From Adlercreutzia sp. ZJ176 (GTDB lineage: Bacteria > Actinomycetota > Coriobacteriia > Coriobacteriales > Eggerthellaceae): DNA of 64,000 nucleotides. Below are positions 8,260 to 15,843 of the stretch, in pieces. Position 1 is the stretch's first letter; every line of letters starts with the position of its first letter. The translations under genes were made by a program, and so were the position numbers. The notes beneath the pieces were generated by a model. That model saw nothing but the letters and a program-made list of their open reading frames with translations. It was not told the origin of the DNA and did no database searches. The stretch is from positions 1-64,000 of the forward strand of contig NZ_JAAKEC010000017.1 of the NCBI RefSeq assembly GCF_011038975.1. Direction: 5' to 3'.

Positions 8260-10776
8260 CTACTTCTTCTTGCGCGCGGGAGCCTTCTTCTTCGCGGCGG
8301 GCTTCTTCGCCGCCTTCTTCTTCTCCTCCTCGGCCTTGCCGGGGCAGTCGAAGTTCGGGCAGAGCTTCCACGGGCCGCGCGCGGTGGTCACGATCACCAT
8401 CGGCGCGCCGCAGTGCTCGCACGCCTCGTCGGTGGCGGTGAGCTTGCCGTACTGGGGCAGCGGGTAGCGCGTCTGGCACGCCTCGAAGTTCTCGCAGGTG
8501 ATCGAGCGCTTGAGCGTGCGCGGGTTGCGTCGCGCGATGAGCTTGGCGTCGATGCCCCGATCGCCGCAGTTCGGGCACAGGCCCACCATCACCTCGGGCT
8601 CCTGGTTGGTGGGGCAGGCGGGGTCGATGCACGCCGTGCGCGGCTTCGTGCGGAAGGCCGTCACCTTCACCTGCGGCATGCCGCAGGTGGGGCACGCCTC
8701 GGGCACGGACTCCACCTTGCCCTTCGGCAGCGGGTAGGTCACGTCGCAGTCGGGCCAGCCGGCGCAGCCGATGAACATGGACTTCGTCTTCTGGCTCGCG
8801 CGCAGCTGCAGGTCGCGCCCGCACTTGGGGCACGGCCCCACGTAGGCGTCGGCCGCCACGGCGTCGGCGAGCGCGTCCTTGACCTCCTCGGAGTGTGGCA
8901 TGAGGTCGGCCAGCTGCTGGGCCAGAAGGTCGCGCGAGGTGCTCACCACGGCCTCGCGCGTGGTCTTGCCCTCGGCGATGTTGTCCATCTCCTCCTCGAG
9001 CTCGGCCGTCATGTCGGGGTGCGTGATGTGCGGCGCGAACTTGTCGAGCGCGTCGATCACCGCGATGCCGAGCTGCGAGGGCTCGATGGGGTCGTTCTGC
9101 ACGTACTTCACCGTGTAGAGGCGCTCGATGATCGAGTGGCGCGTCGACTTGGTGCCGAGCCCCAGCTTCTCCATCTCCTGGATGAGCTTGCCCTGGCTGT
9201 AGCGCGCCGGCGGCTCGGTCTGCTTCTTCGTGCAGGTGGCGCCGTTGAAGGCAACCTGCGCGCCCTGCTCGAGGGAGGGCAGCTGCTCGTCCTTCTTCAG
9301 CCCGTAGGGGTAGATGCTGCGGAATCCCGCCTGCACGAGCACGTCGCCCTTGGCCACGAAGGGCTCGCCGGCCACGTCGAGCGTGACCTTGGTGCCCTCC
9401 ACCACGGCCGCATCCGACAGCGTGGCCAGAAAGCGGCGCGCCACCAGGTTGTAGAGCTTGTACTCGGCGGCGGGCAGGTCGTCCGGCGTGGCCTTCGCCG
9501 TGGGGTAGATGGGCGGGTGGTCGGTGGTCTCCTTCTTGCCGCGCGTGGCGGTGAGCTTGCCCTTCGCGAGCAGCGCCTTGCACGTGGGGGCGTACGCCGG
9601 GTTGCCCGCGATGGTGCGCACCACCTCGGCGAGGTCGAGCGACGCGGGGTACACCGTGTTGTCGACGCGGGGGTAGGAGATGTAGCCGTCCATGTAGAGG
9701 CTCTCGGCGATGCGCATGGTGCGCGCGGGCGCGAGGCCCTCGGCCGAGGCCGCGGCCATGAGCGCGGTGGTGTTGAACGGCACGGGCGGCGGCACGCGGC
9801 GCTTCTTCTTCTCCACGGAGGCCACGCGCGCGCTCGCGGCGCCCGCCACGTGCTCCATGGCCGCGGTTGCCTCAGCCTCGGACTTGAAGCGCGCCGTGGC
9901 ATGCCCCGCCTCGAAGGCGCCCTCCCCCGCCCCGTCAGTGGGGCCGGCCTGCGCGGCGGCGTCGAAGGCGCCCTTGATCACCCAGTAGTCCTGCGGAACG
10001 AACGCCATGCGCTCGCGCTCGCGCGCCACGATGAGCGCGAGCGTGGGGGTCTGCACGCGCCCCGACGAGCGCACGTTGCCGTAGCCTGCGAACTTCACGA
10101 GCGTGAGGTAGCGCGTGAGCGCCGCGCCCCAGATCAGGTCGATGTCCTGGCGCGAGGCGCCGGCGGCGGCCAGGTTGTCGTCCATCTCCACCAGGTTCGA
10201 GAACGCGCCTTGGATCTCGGGCTTCGTGAACGCCGAGTAGCGCGCGCGGCTCACGGGGGCGGTCTTGTTCACCTCGCGGCAGCACGCAAGCGCGTCCGAG
10301 CCGATGAGTTCGCCCTCGCGGTCGAAGTCGGTGGCGATGACGATGGAGTCGGCCTTCTTCGCGAGGTTCTTCAGGCTGCGGATGATGTCCTTTTCCTTGG
10401 GCAGCTTCTCGATGGGCGCGTACGCCAGATACGGCAGCGCCTCCATCTTCCAGCCCTTGAGGTCGACGCCGTCCTCGGTGAAGGGCTTCTTCTTCTTGAA
10501 GGGAGGGCGCGCGAGCGTGGCGGGGATGCTGGCGGGAACGACCTCGCCGTCAGCGGTGACGCCCTGCCAGCCGCCGCGCTTCTTGTACACGAGCTGCGGC
10601 GCGAAGTCAGGCTCGAGGATGTGGCCGCGCAGGCCGATGGTCACCCACTCCTCGCCGTCGAGCTCGAACCGGTAGACCGGCGTGTTGAACACCTTGTCGG
10701 ACTTGGGCTTCGTCGCGCCGAGCAAGTCGGCGATCTTCTGGGCCGCGTCGTTCTTCTCGGTTACCACCAGCTTCAC
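8260..10776 (-). CDS. topA: DNA topoisomerase I (type IA)
   Basis: The 838-residue enzyme relaxes negative supercoils. It has an N-terminal TOPRIM domain (KLVVTEKNDAAQKIADLL; acidic motif ATDFDREGEL) and the active-site segment GYISYPRVDN with the catalytic Tyr near residue 368. The C-terminal third carries four C4 zinc-ribbon modules, each starting CPKC/CPTC/CPNC/CEHC, and ends in a Lys/Ala-rich tail (KKKAAKKPAAKKKAPARKKK). The motif variants DFDREGE and YPRVDN differ from the E. coli forms. I chose the GTG at 10776 because AGAAGGAGG lies six bases upstream; an ATG at 10794 is in frame, but the ribosome site itself would then be coding. Confidence 0.95.
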   Translation of the reverse strand: MKLVVTEKNDAAQKIADLLGATKPKSDKVFNTPVYRFELDGEEWVTIGLRGHILEPDFAPQLVYKKRGGWQGVTADGEVVPASIPATLARPPFKKKKPFTEDGVDLKGWKMEALPYLAYAPIEKLPKEKDIIRSLKNLAKKADSIVIATDFDREGELIGSDALACCREVNKTAPVSRARYSAFTKPEIQGAFSNLVEMDDNLAAAGASRQDIDLIWGAALTRYLTLVKFAGYGNVRSSGRVQTPTLALIVARERERMAFVPQDYWVIKGAFDAAAQAGPTDGAGEGAFEAGHATARFKSEAEATAAMEHVAGAASARVASVEKKKRRVPPPVPFNTTALMAAASAEGLAPARTMRIAESLYMDGYISYPRVDNTVYPASLDLAEVVRTIAGNPAYAPTCKALLAKGKLTATRGKKETTDHPPIYPTAKATPDDLPAAEYKLYNLVARRFLATLSDAAVVEGTKVTLDVAGEPFVAKGDVLVQAGFRSIYPYGLKKDEQLPSLEQGAQVAFNGATCTKKQTEPPARYSQGKLIQEMEKLGLGTKSTRHSIIERLYTVKYVQNDPIEPSQLGIAVIDALDKFAPHITHPDMTAELEEEMDNIAEGKTTREAVVSTSRDLLAQQLADLMPHSEEVKDALADAVAADAYVGPCPKCGRDLQLRASQKTKSMFIGCAGWPDCDVTYPLPKGKVESVPEACPTCGMPQVKVTAFRTKPRTACIDPACPTNQEPEVMVGLCPNCGDRGIDAKLIARRNPRTLKRSITCENFEACQTRYPLPQYGKLTATDEACEHCGAPMVIVTTARGPWKLCPNFDCPGKAEEEKKKAAKKPAAKKKAPARKKK

Positions 10777-10987
10777 GCGGTTCCTCCTTCTCATCTGCCG
10801 CTCTCAGCCTGCACGCGAGGGCGGGCCGCGGCGCTCAATCACACGATGACCCCACTTGTTTATTAACGTGTGCGGGGATGGCTCGCCTTCGGCGAGGCCG
10901 TCAGCGAGGCTGCGCGCAGTCGGCGCAGCATGCGATAGCATACACGATTTAGCCGCGCGGCTGGGGAAATCCCGCAAATGCCAACTT

Positions 10988-12283
10988 TCAGGAGGCGGCC
11001 TGAGCGCCCGCGACCTCCGAGGAAGGCGCAGCTGCGGCCTCCGAGGGAGCTACGGCCTGCGCTTCCGCAGCCTCCTCGCGGGCGAGGACGCGCTGCATGG
11101 CGGCTATGGCGCACTCGAGCTGCTCGTCGTCGGGCTCGTTGGTGGTGAGGTACTGCATCTGCATGCCCGGCCACAGGATCACCTTCACGAGCGGGTTGTC
11201 GGGATGGCTCCCCGCCCACTTCACCGTGATCTCGTAGCTGATGCCCGCGATGACCGGCATGAGCACGATGCGCGACGCGATGACGAGCGCAAGCTTCGGC
11301 GCGCCGTCGGGCACCCCGAGCACCGCGATGAGCGCGTTCAGGGGAACGACGGTGTACACCAGGATGGCGATGATCATGACCATGATGAGGAACGCCGTGC
11401 CGCAGCGCACGTGCAGGCGCGGGAACTGCCGCGCGTTCTCGGGCGTGAGCGGCAGGCCGTGCTCGTAGCAGTGGATGGTCTTGTGCTCGGCGCCGTGGTA
11501 CATGAACATGCGGCGGATGTCCTGCATGCGCCCGATGAGCCAGATGTAGAACACGAACACCGCCACGCGCAGCAGGCCGTCCACGACGTTCCATGCAAGC
11601 GTGCGCTGGTCGTACTCGCCCACGATGAGGTTGGTGAGGAAGGCCGGCGCCACGATGAAGAGAACCACGCCGAGCACGAGCCCGAGCACGAGCGAGATGG
11701 TCATCTCAGCCCCGCTCAGCCCTCCGCCGGAGGGCTCCTTGGCGGCAGGCGCATCCGCGGCCGCGGCAGCGCGCTTGGCGGCGGGCGCGTCCTGCGCGCC
11801 TGCGTCCTCGTCCACCACCTCGAGCGTGCGCTGGGCCCCGAGCGCGTCGATCATGGTGTCGGGGCGCCCGAAGTCGTCCTTCCAGGAAAACGCCTTGTCG
11901 TTGGCGGCGGGCGCGCCATCAGTCGCGGCAGCGCGCTTGGCGGCGGGCGCGTCCTGCGCGCCTGCATCCTCGTCCTCGTCGGCGAACGCGTGCTGCGCGG
12001 CGATCTCGAGCGCCTTGTAGCCGAGCAGGAGCGACTCCACGAGCGCCGTGCACCCGCGCACGAGCGGCACGTGCAGCCAGCGGTTCTTCGCGCGCCCCGA
12101 CGCAAGGTCGTGCTCCTCCACGTAGATGCCGCCGTCCGGCTCGCGCACGGCGACCGCCCAGTTGAGCTTGCCGCGCATCATGATGCCCTCGAGGAGCGCC
12201 TGCCCGCCGACGTGCGTCTTGCGCGCGCCGTCCTCGGAAAACGCGCGCGACAGGTCGCTTCCCCTTCCCTCAGCGCCGCCCAC
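10988..12283 (-). CDS. DUF1385 (YqhQ-like) membrane protein
   Basis: The 431-residue protein has the family motif VGGQALLEGIMMRGK near the N-terminus and the signature FMYHGAEHKTIHCYEHG in the middle, with about four hydrophobic segments around residues 165-350. The cellular role of DUF1385 is not established. An Ala/Asp/Glu-rich linker inside the domain contains a repeated DEDAGAQDAPAAKRAAA block (54-codon spacing). The GTG start at 12283 lies just past the thyX stop and follows AGAGGGA. The 10777-10987 gap downstream has only short GC-rich palindromes (for example 10951-10962) and no gene. Confidence 0.88.
   Translation of the reverse strand: MGGAEGRGSDLSRAFSEDGARKTHVGGQALLEGIMMRGKLNWAVAVREPDGGIYVEEHDLASGRAKNRWLHVPLVRGCTALVESLLLGYKALEIAAQHAFADEDEDAGAQDAPAAKRAAATDGAPAANDKAFSWKDDFGRPDTMIDALGAQRTLEVVDEDAGAQDAPAAKRAAAAADAPAAKEPSGGGLSGAEMTISLVLGLVLGVVLFIVAPAFLTNLIVGEYDQRTLAWNVVDGLLRVAVFVFYIWLIGRMQDIRRMFMYHGAEHKTIHCYEHGLPLTPENARQFPRLHVRCGTAFLIMVMIIAILVYTVVPLNALIAVLGVPDGAPKLALVIASRIVLMPVIAGISYEITVKWAGSHPDNPLVKVILWPGMQMQYLTTNEPDDEQLECAIAAMQRVLAREEAAEAQAVAPSEAAAAPSSEVAGAQAAS
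11762..11975. repeat. 52-bp direct duplication inside the DUF1385 gene
   Basis: Copies at 11762-11813 and 11924-11975 differ at one base and are 162 bp (54 codons) apart. They encode the same acidic/Ala-rich linker block twice, so the reading frame is preserved. Confidence 0.88.
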
Positions 12284-12284
12284 G

Positions 12285-12965
12285 TTAGTCCCTCTGGGCG
12301 CTCGGGTACGGGTTGCCGCAGGTCATCTTGCCTTCCGGGCACGCGCCGCGCACGCAGGGCGCGCCTGCGGCGGCGAACACGTACGGGGCGGTGGGACGCG
12401 CGAGCTCGAGCATGCGATGCGCCATCTCGCGGATCTCCCACTGGGCGCGGTTGCAGCAGCGCAGGTCGAAGAAGTGCAGCAGCTCACGCACGTTCATGGT
12501 GACGACGATCTTCGTCTCGGCGGCGTTCGGGAGGAGGTAGCGCGCGTCCTCCGCGGGGATCCCCAACTCGACGAGCTTCGCGTACGCGTCCTTCGCCGCC
12601 TCGACGGCCTCGTCGAACACCCGGCTCGCCTCGGCGCTCTGCGCGACCGTGCCGGGCTTGATCGTCTCAAGGCCGCTCGTGAACTTCACGTAGCGCTGCG
12701 ACTGCTGGTTGAAGCTGGCCAGGCGGTGGCGCACGAGTTGATGCGTGAGCGCGCGCGACACCCCGTCGATGGCGAAGGTGTAGCTCGCGTGCTCGAGCGT
12801 GGAGAAGTGGCCGCTCTCCATGATGGTGGAGAGCACCGAGCGCACGCGCTCGGCGGGCATGGTCTCCATGAGCTCGGAAGCGCCGACGGGCGCGTAGCAC
12901 AGGCGCGCGGCCGTGGCGATGGCCCGCTCGGGATCGGGGGTATGGTAGAGCAGCTCAACCTGCAT
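12285..12965 (-). CDS. thyX: FAD-dependent thymidylate synthase
   Basis: The 226-residue enzyme makes dTMP from dUMP using FAD and methylene-tetrahydrofolate. The ThyX signature RHRxxSxNxxSxR appears as RHRLASFNQQSQRY, and YLLPNAAETKIVVTMN and FFDLRCCNRAQWEIR are also typical. The ATG follows AGGAGGACCTTC. The frame is open for about 107 codons upstream, but that part crosses a repeat and is not protein-like. It pairs functionally with tmk in the same block and is probably cotranscribed with the DUF1385 gene. Confidence 0.95.
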   Translation of the reverse strand: MQVELLYHTPDPERAIATAARLCYAPVGASELMETMPAERVRSVLSTIMESGHFSTLEHASYTFAIDGVSRALTHQLVRHRLASFNQQSQRYVKFTSGLETIKPGTVAQSAEASRVFDEAVEAAKDAYAKLVELGIPAEDARYLLPNAAETKIVVTMNVRELLHFFDLRCCNRAQWEIREMAHRMLELARPTAPYVFAAAGAPCVRGACPEGKMTCGNPYPSAQRD

Positions 12966-13155
12966 GAAGGTCCTCCTGGGTGTCAGCCGAGCAGGCGCTC
13001 GGGTCAAACGACGGCGCGCCCACGGCGCGGCGCGCGTCTTGCTTCCTGACAGTATAGCGGTGCGCGCGGGTGCGTCCGGCCCTCCTCGGACAAAACGCAA
13101 ACCCTCGGCGGTGAGCAGACGCACAGGTGATGACGCCTGTCGGGGGGCGGGGGCG

Positions 13156-13252
13156 GGGGCGGTGCTCACCAAGCGAGTTCCGCACGAGCCGGAAGCGCCT
13201 GCGGCGCTTTCGAGCGAGCAGGACTGTTCGAGCGACTGAGCTCTGCCCCAGC
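13156..13252 (+). repeat. 97-bp dispersed repeat, copy A
   Basis: This segment matches the reverse complement of 15699-15795 at 92 of 97 positions by hand alignment. It contains GGTGCTCACCAAGCGAG, an internal hairpin around GCGCCTGCGGCGC, and GAGCTCTGCCCC at its right end. It occupies most of the 324-bp gap between thyX and the flippase; the rest of the gap (12966-13155) shows no gene. Confidence 0.85.
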
Positions 13253-13289
13253 CCCAGCCTCCGCCGGGCCGGACGCGCTTTCTCACCTG

Positions 13290-14534
13290 CTAGCGGGTGG
13301 CAGCGCTTCCTTGGACAGGTCCCTCCTTGAGCCTTCGCGCCAGAAACGCCAGCATGATCGCGGAGGCCACGGCGTAGGCGGCGGAGACGGCGAAGCTCAC
13401 GCCGTTCCCGCCGAACGCCTGCACGAGCACCACCGAGCACGGCAGCGACACCAGAAAGCCCGCGCCGTTGCCCACGAGGTTGCCGCGCATGTCGCGCACG
13501 GAGATGAGCAGGTCGCTCAGAAACGACACGTACGCCGTGAGCACCACGCACACGAGCGCCGGGTACAGCAGGTACACGTGCGCGGCGATGCTCGGGCCGA
13601 ACACGAGCACGAGCAGAGGCTCGCCCGCGAACGCGAACAGCACGAAGCAGGCCGCGAACAGCGCCGCGATGCCCGCCGTCACCTTCCCCAGAAGGCCCCA
13701 GAAGCCGCGCCGGTCGCCGTCGGCGAACCGCTGCGCGAACACGCCGAGCAGTGGGTCATAGAGGTAGCTCGCGCCCGCCTGCACCGCCACCGCCGGCGTG
13801 CACACCGACGCGTACACGCCGAGCGCCGCGTCGCCCGCCCACGCGCCCAGGTACTGGCGCGGCACCGTGGCCACGCAGATGTAAAACACCGCGCCGAGAA
13901 CCGCCGGCAGGCACGTCCGCGCCAGCTGCCAGGCACGCGCCGGGGTGATGGAGGGGCGCAACGTGTCGAGTGCGCCCGCGCAACGTACGTCGTAGACGAT
14001 TACCGGGTAGGTCACGGCAATCATGGCGAGAATGGCCAGCGTGAGGTCGCCCGTGGCGCCGAAGACGCCCGCGAATGCCGCCAGGAACAAAACGCCGCGC
14101 ATCATGAGCGACTTGCCGCAGAAGTCCATGCGGAAGTTCTGCTGGTCGACGCCGTGCAGCACGTCGATGAACACCTCGCCCGCGCGAAACGCCAAGTAGA
14201 GAAACACCGGGACATAGGTCGTCGTCGCGCAGGTGACGAGCGTGTACGCCCCCACCACCACGAAGGCCGCGCCGATGGTGATCAGGCGGAACGCCACGTA
14301 CTCGCGCGCGGACACCGCGCGGTTGACGTCCGAGACCTGGTACGCGCGGATCTTGTAAAGCGAAATGTGCGCGAAGATGTTCGACACCGCCATGGCCAGC
14401 GCCAGCACGCCGGCGGCGTCGTAGGTGGGCGACAGCCGCGCCACCAGCACCGTCACCACCCACTGGGACATCAGGTAGACAAGCGAACCTGCCGAGTTCC
14501 ACAGCATGTTCCTCTTTATCGAAAGCTCCTGCAT
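13290..14534 (-). CDS. Wzx-like polysaccharide flippase (copy 1)
   Basis: The 414-residue protein is almost entirely hydrophobic, with about 12 predicted membrane spans, and belongs to the MOP/MATE-type lipid-linked oligosaccharide flippases. The N-terminus (KRNMLWNSAGSLVYLMSQWV) is typical of RfbX/Wzx proteins and resembles the second flippase at 33079-34344 (RANIVWNTAGNFIYLFCQW). It would move undecaprenyl-linked sugar units across the membrane. It is divergent from the LicD gene and both lie between inverted 97-bp repeats. Confidence 0.85.
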   Translation of the reverse strand: MQELSIKRNMLWNSAGSLVYLMSQWVVTVLVARLSPTYDAAGVLALAMAVSNIFAHISLYKIRAYQVSDVNRAVSAREYVAFRLITIGAAFVVVGAYTLVTCATTTYVPVFLYLAFRAGEVFIDVLHGVDQQNFRMDFCGKSLMMRGVLFLAAFAGVFGATGDLTLAILAMIAVTYPVIVYDVRCAGALDTLRPSITPARAWQLARTCLPAVLGAVFYICVATVPRQYLGAWAGDAALGVYASVCTPAVAVQAGASYLYDPLLGVFAQRFADGDRRGFWGLLGKVTAGIAALFAACFVLFAFAGEPLLVLVFGPSIAAHVYLLYPALVCVVLTAYVSFLSDLLISVRDMRGNLVGNGAGFLVSLPCSVVLVQAFGGNGVSFAVSAAYAVASAIMLAFLARRLKEGPVQGSAATR

Positions 14535-14587
14535 TGCCTTTGTTCCTTATAGCCAACTCATATCTTTTCCATTTTCCCAGAAAACCT

Positions 14588-14596
14588 TGGTACAAT
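14588..14596 (+). promoter_or_regulatory. Extended -10 promoter for the LicD gene
   Basis: TGGTACAAT is an extended -10 element (TGn plus TACAAT) 40 bases upstream of the ATG. The -35 region is weak, which is common for extended -10 promoters. TACAAT recurs upstream of the licCA and ABC exporter genes. Confidence 0.5.
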
Positions 14597-14635
14597 AGGG
14601 GACGCGGTCAGACTGCACGGAAAACTGACGGCACC

Positions 14636-15619
14636 ATGCCCAGCCTCGCCCAGCCTCACCCGCTTGAACTGCAGATTTACCAACCGGGAAGGCGAATCTT
14701 GAGAGCGACCATCGACGAGGTCTACGACCCGCAAACGCTGCGCCGCCTGCAGCTTGTCGAGCTCGACATCTTGAAGCGGTTCGACGCCATGTGCGCCAAG
14801 CACAACCTCGAGTACTTCGCCGTGTACGGCACCGTGCTCGGCGCCATCCGCCACGGCGGCATCATCCCCTGGGACGACGACATCGACATCGCCATGCCGC
14901 GCCGCGACTACGAGCGCCTCGCCGAGCTGGTGCCGCTCGAGTTCGGCGACGGGTTCTCACTCCTCAACGGCCAGATCGACCCGCGCTACCCCTTCTGCAC
15001 GAGCCGCATCATGAAGAAGGGCACCGAGTTCCGCATGCTCTCCATGAAGGACTGCCCCTTCGAGCTGGGAATATTCCTCGACATCTTCTGCTTCGACAAC
15101 CTGCCCGACGACGAGCGCGCGCGCCGCCGCCTCGTGCGGAAGTGCTGGGTGCTCGAGAAGATGTGCATCCTGCGCAATACTCCCTTCCCCAACCTGCCGT
15201 ACCGCGGGCTCAAGCGCGCAGTGACGTACGCCCTGTGCGCCGCAGGGTCGGCGTGCATGAAGGTGTTCCCGCGCGCCAAGCTGCACGAGTGGATGCAGGG
15301 TGCCGCGCGCGCCTACGAGCACGAGGAGACCGGCTACATCGGATGGCCGTTCGGACTCGACCCCTCGCAGAGCATCTACCCCAAGAGCATGGTGTACCCG
15401 CTCACGCGCGCGCCGTTCGAGGACATGCAGGTGGTCATGCCGAGCGACCCGCACGGGCAGATGCGCCTGTGCTACGGGGAGACGTACCTGACGCCGCCGC
15501 CTGACGGGCAGAAGTCCTACATCGTGCCCTACCGCCTGAGCTTCGGCGACGAGGGGGATCCGGTGAACGAAAAGAGCATGCCTTCACCTGATCTCGACCT
15601 TGAGGCCGCGCGCGCTTAG
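14636..15619 (+). CDS. LicD-family phosphotransferase
   Basis: The 327-residue protein has the LicD nucleotidyltransferase-fold motif FAVYGTVLGAIRHGGIIPWD, directly followed by DDIDIAMPRRDYERL, the metal-binding Asp triad. LicD proteins transfer phosphocholine or related groups from a CDP carrier to cell-surface glycans. The best start is the ATG at 14636, just after an extended -10 promoter; upstream in-frame starts fall in the promoter. The LicC/LicA fusion and LicB-like permease at 18142-21132 could supply CDP-choline, making one dispersed lic pathway (inference). Confidence 0.88.
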   Translation: MPSLAQPHPLELQIYQPGRRILRATIDEVYDPQTLRRLQLVELDILKRFDAMCAKHNLEYFAVYGTVLGAIRHGGIIPWDDDIDIAMPRRDYERLAELVPLEFGDGFSLLNGQIDPRYPFCTSRIMKKGTEFRMLSMKDCPFELGIFLDIFCFDNLPDDERARRRLVRKCWVLEKMCILRNTPFPNLPYRGLKRAVTYALCAAGSACMKVFPRAKLHEWMQGAARAYEHEETGYIGWPFGLDPSQSIYPKSMVYPLTRAPFEDMQVVMPSDPHGQMRLCYGETYLTPPPDGQKSYIVPYRLSFGDEGDPVNEKSMPSPDLDLEAARA

Positions 15620-15698
15620 TCCTGCTTGATGCGCCCGGCGGAGCCGGGGCAGAGCTCAGTCGCTCGCTCGAACAACCCCTCTCACCGCGTCCGGCGGC

Positions 15699-15795
15699 GC
15701 TGGGGCAGAGCTCAGTCGCTCGGGCAGTCCTGCTCGCACGAAAGCGCCGCTGGCGCTTTCGGCTCGTGCGGAACTCGCTTGGTGAGCACCGCCCC
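15699..15795 (-). repeat. 97-bp dispersed repeat, copy B (inverted to copy A), plus partial unit
   Basis: This is the inverted partner of 13156-13252 (92/97 identity). Within it ACGAAAGCGCCGCTGGCGC can fold into a tight hairpin. A partial extra unit (GGGGCAGAGCTCAGTCGCTCG) lies at about 15646-15666. The gap 15620-15843 contains no gene. Confidence 0.85.
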
Positions 15796-15843
15796 GGCTC
15801 CGCTGGGCGCTTCCGCTACTTCAGCACCTGAAAAAGAATCGGC

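Noticed and set aside
8257-10866. An 869-codon plus-strand open frame opposite topA
   Set aside because: It is rich in Arg, His, Gly, Ala and Val with no motifs, while the opposite strand encodes a full topoisomerase. High-GC genes give long antisense open frames.
12966-13286. N-terminal extension of ThyX
   Set aside because: The open frame upstream crosses a dispersed repeat, and the ATG at 12965 has a strong AGGAGG site.
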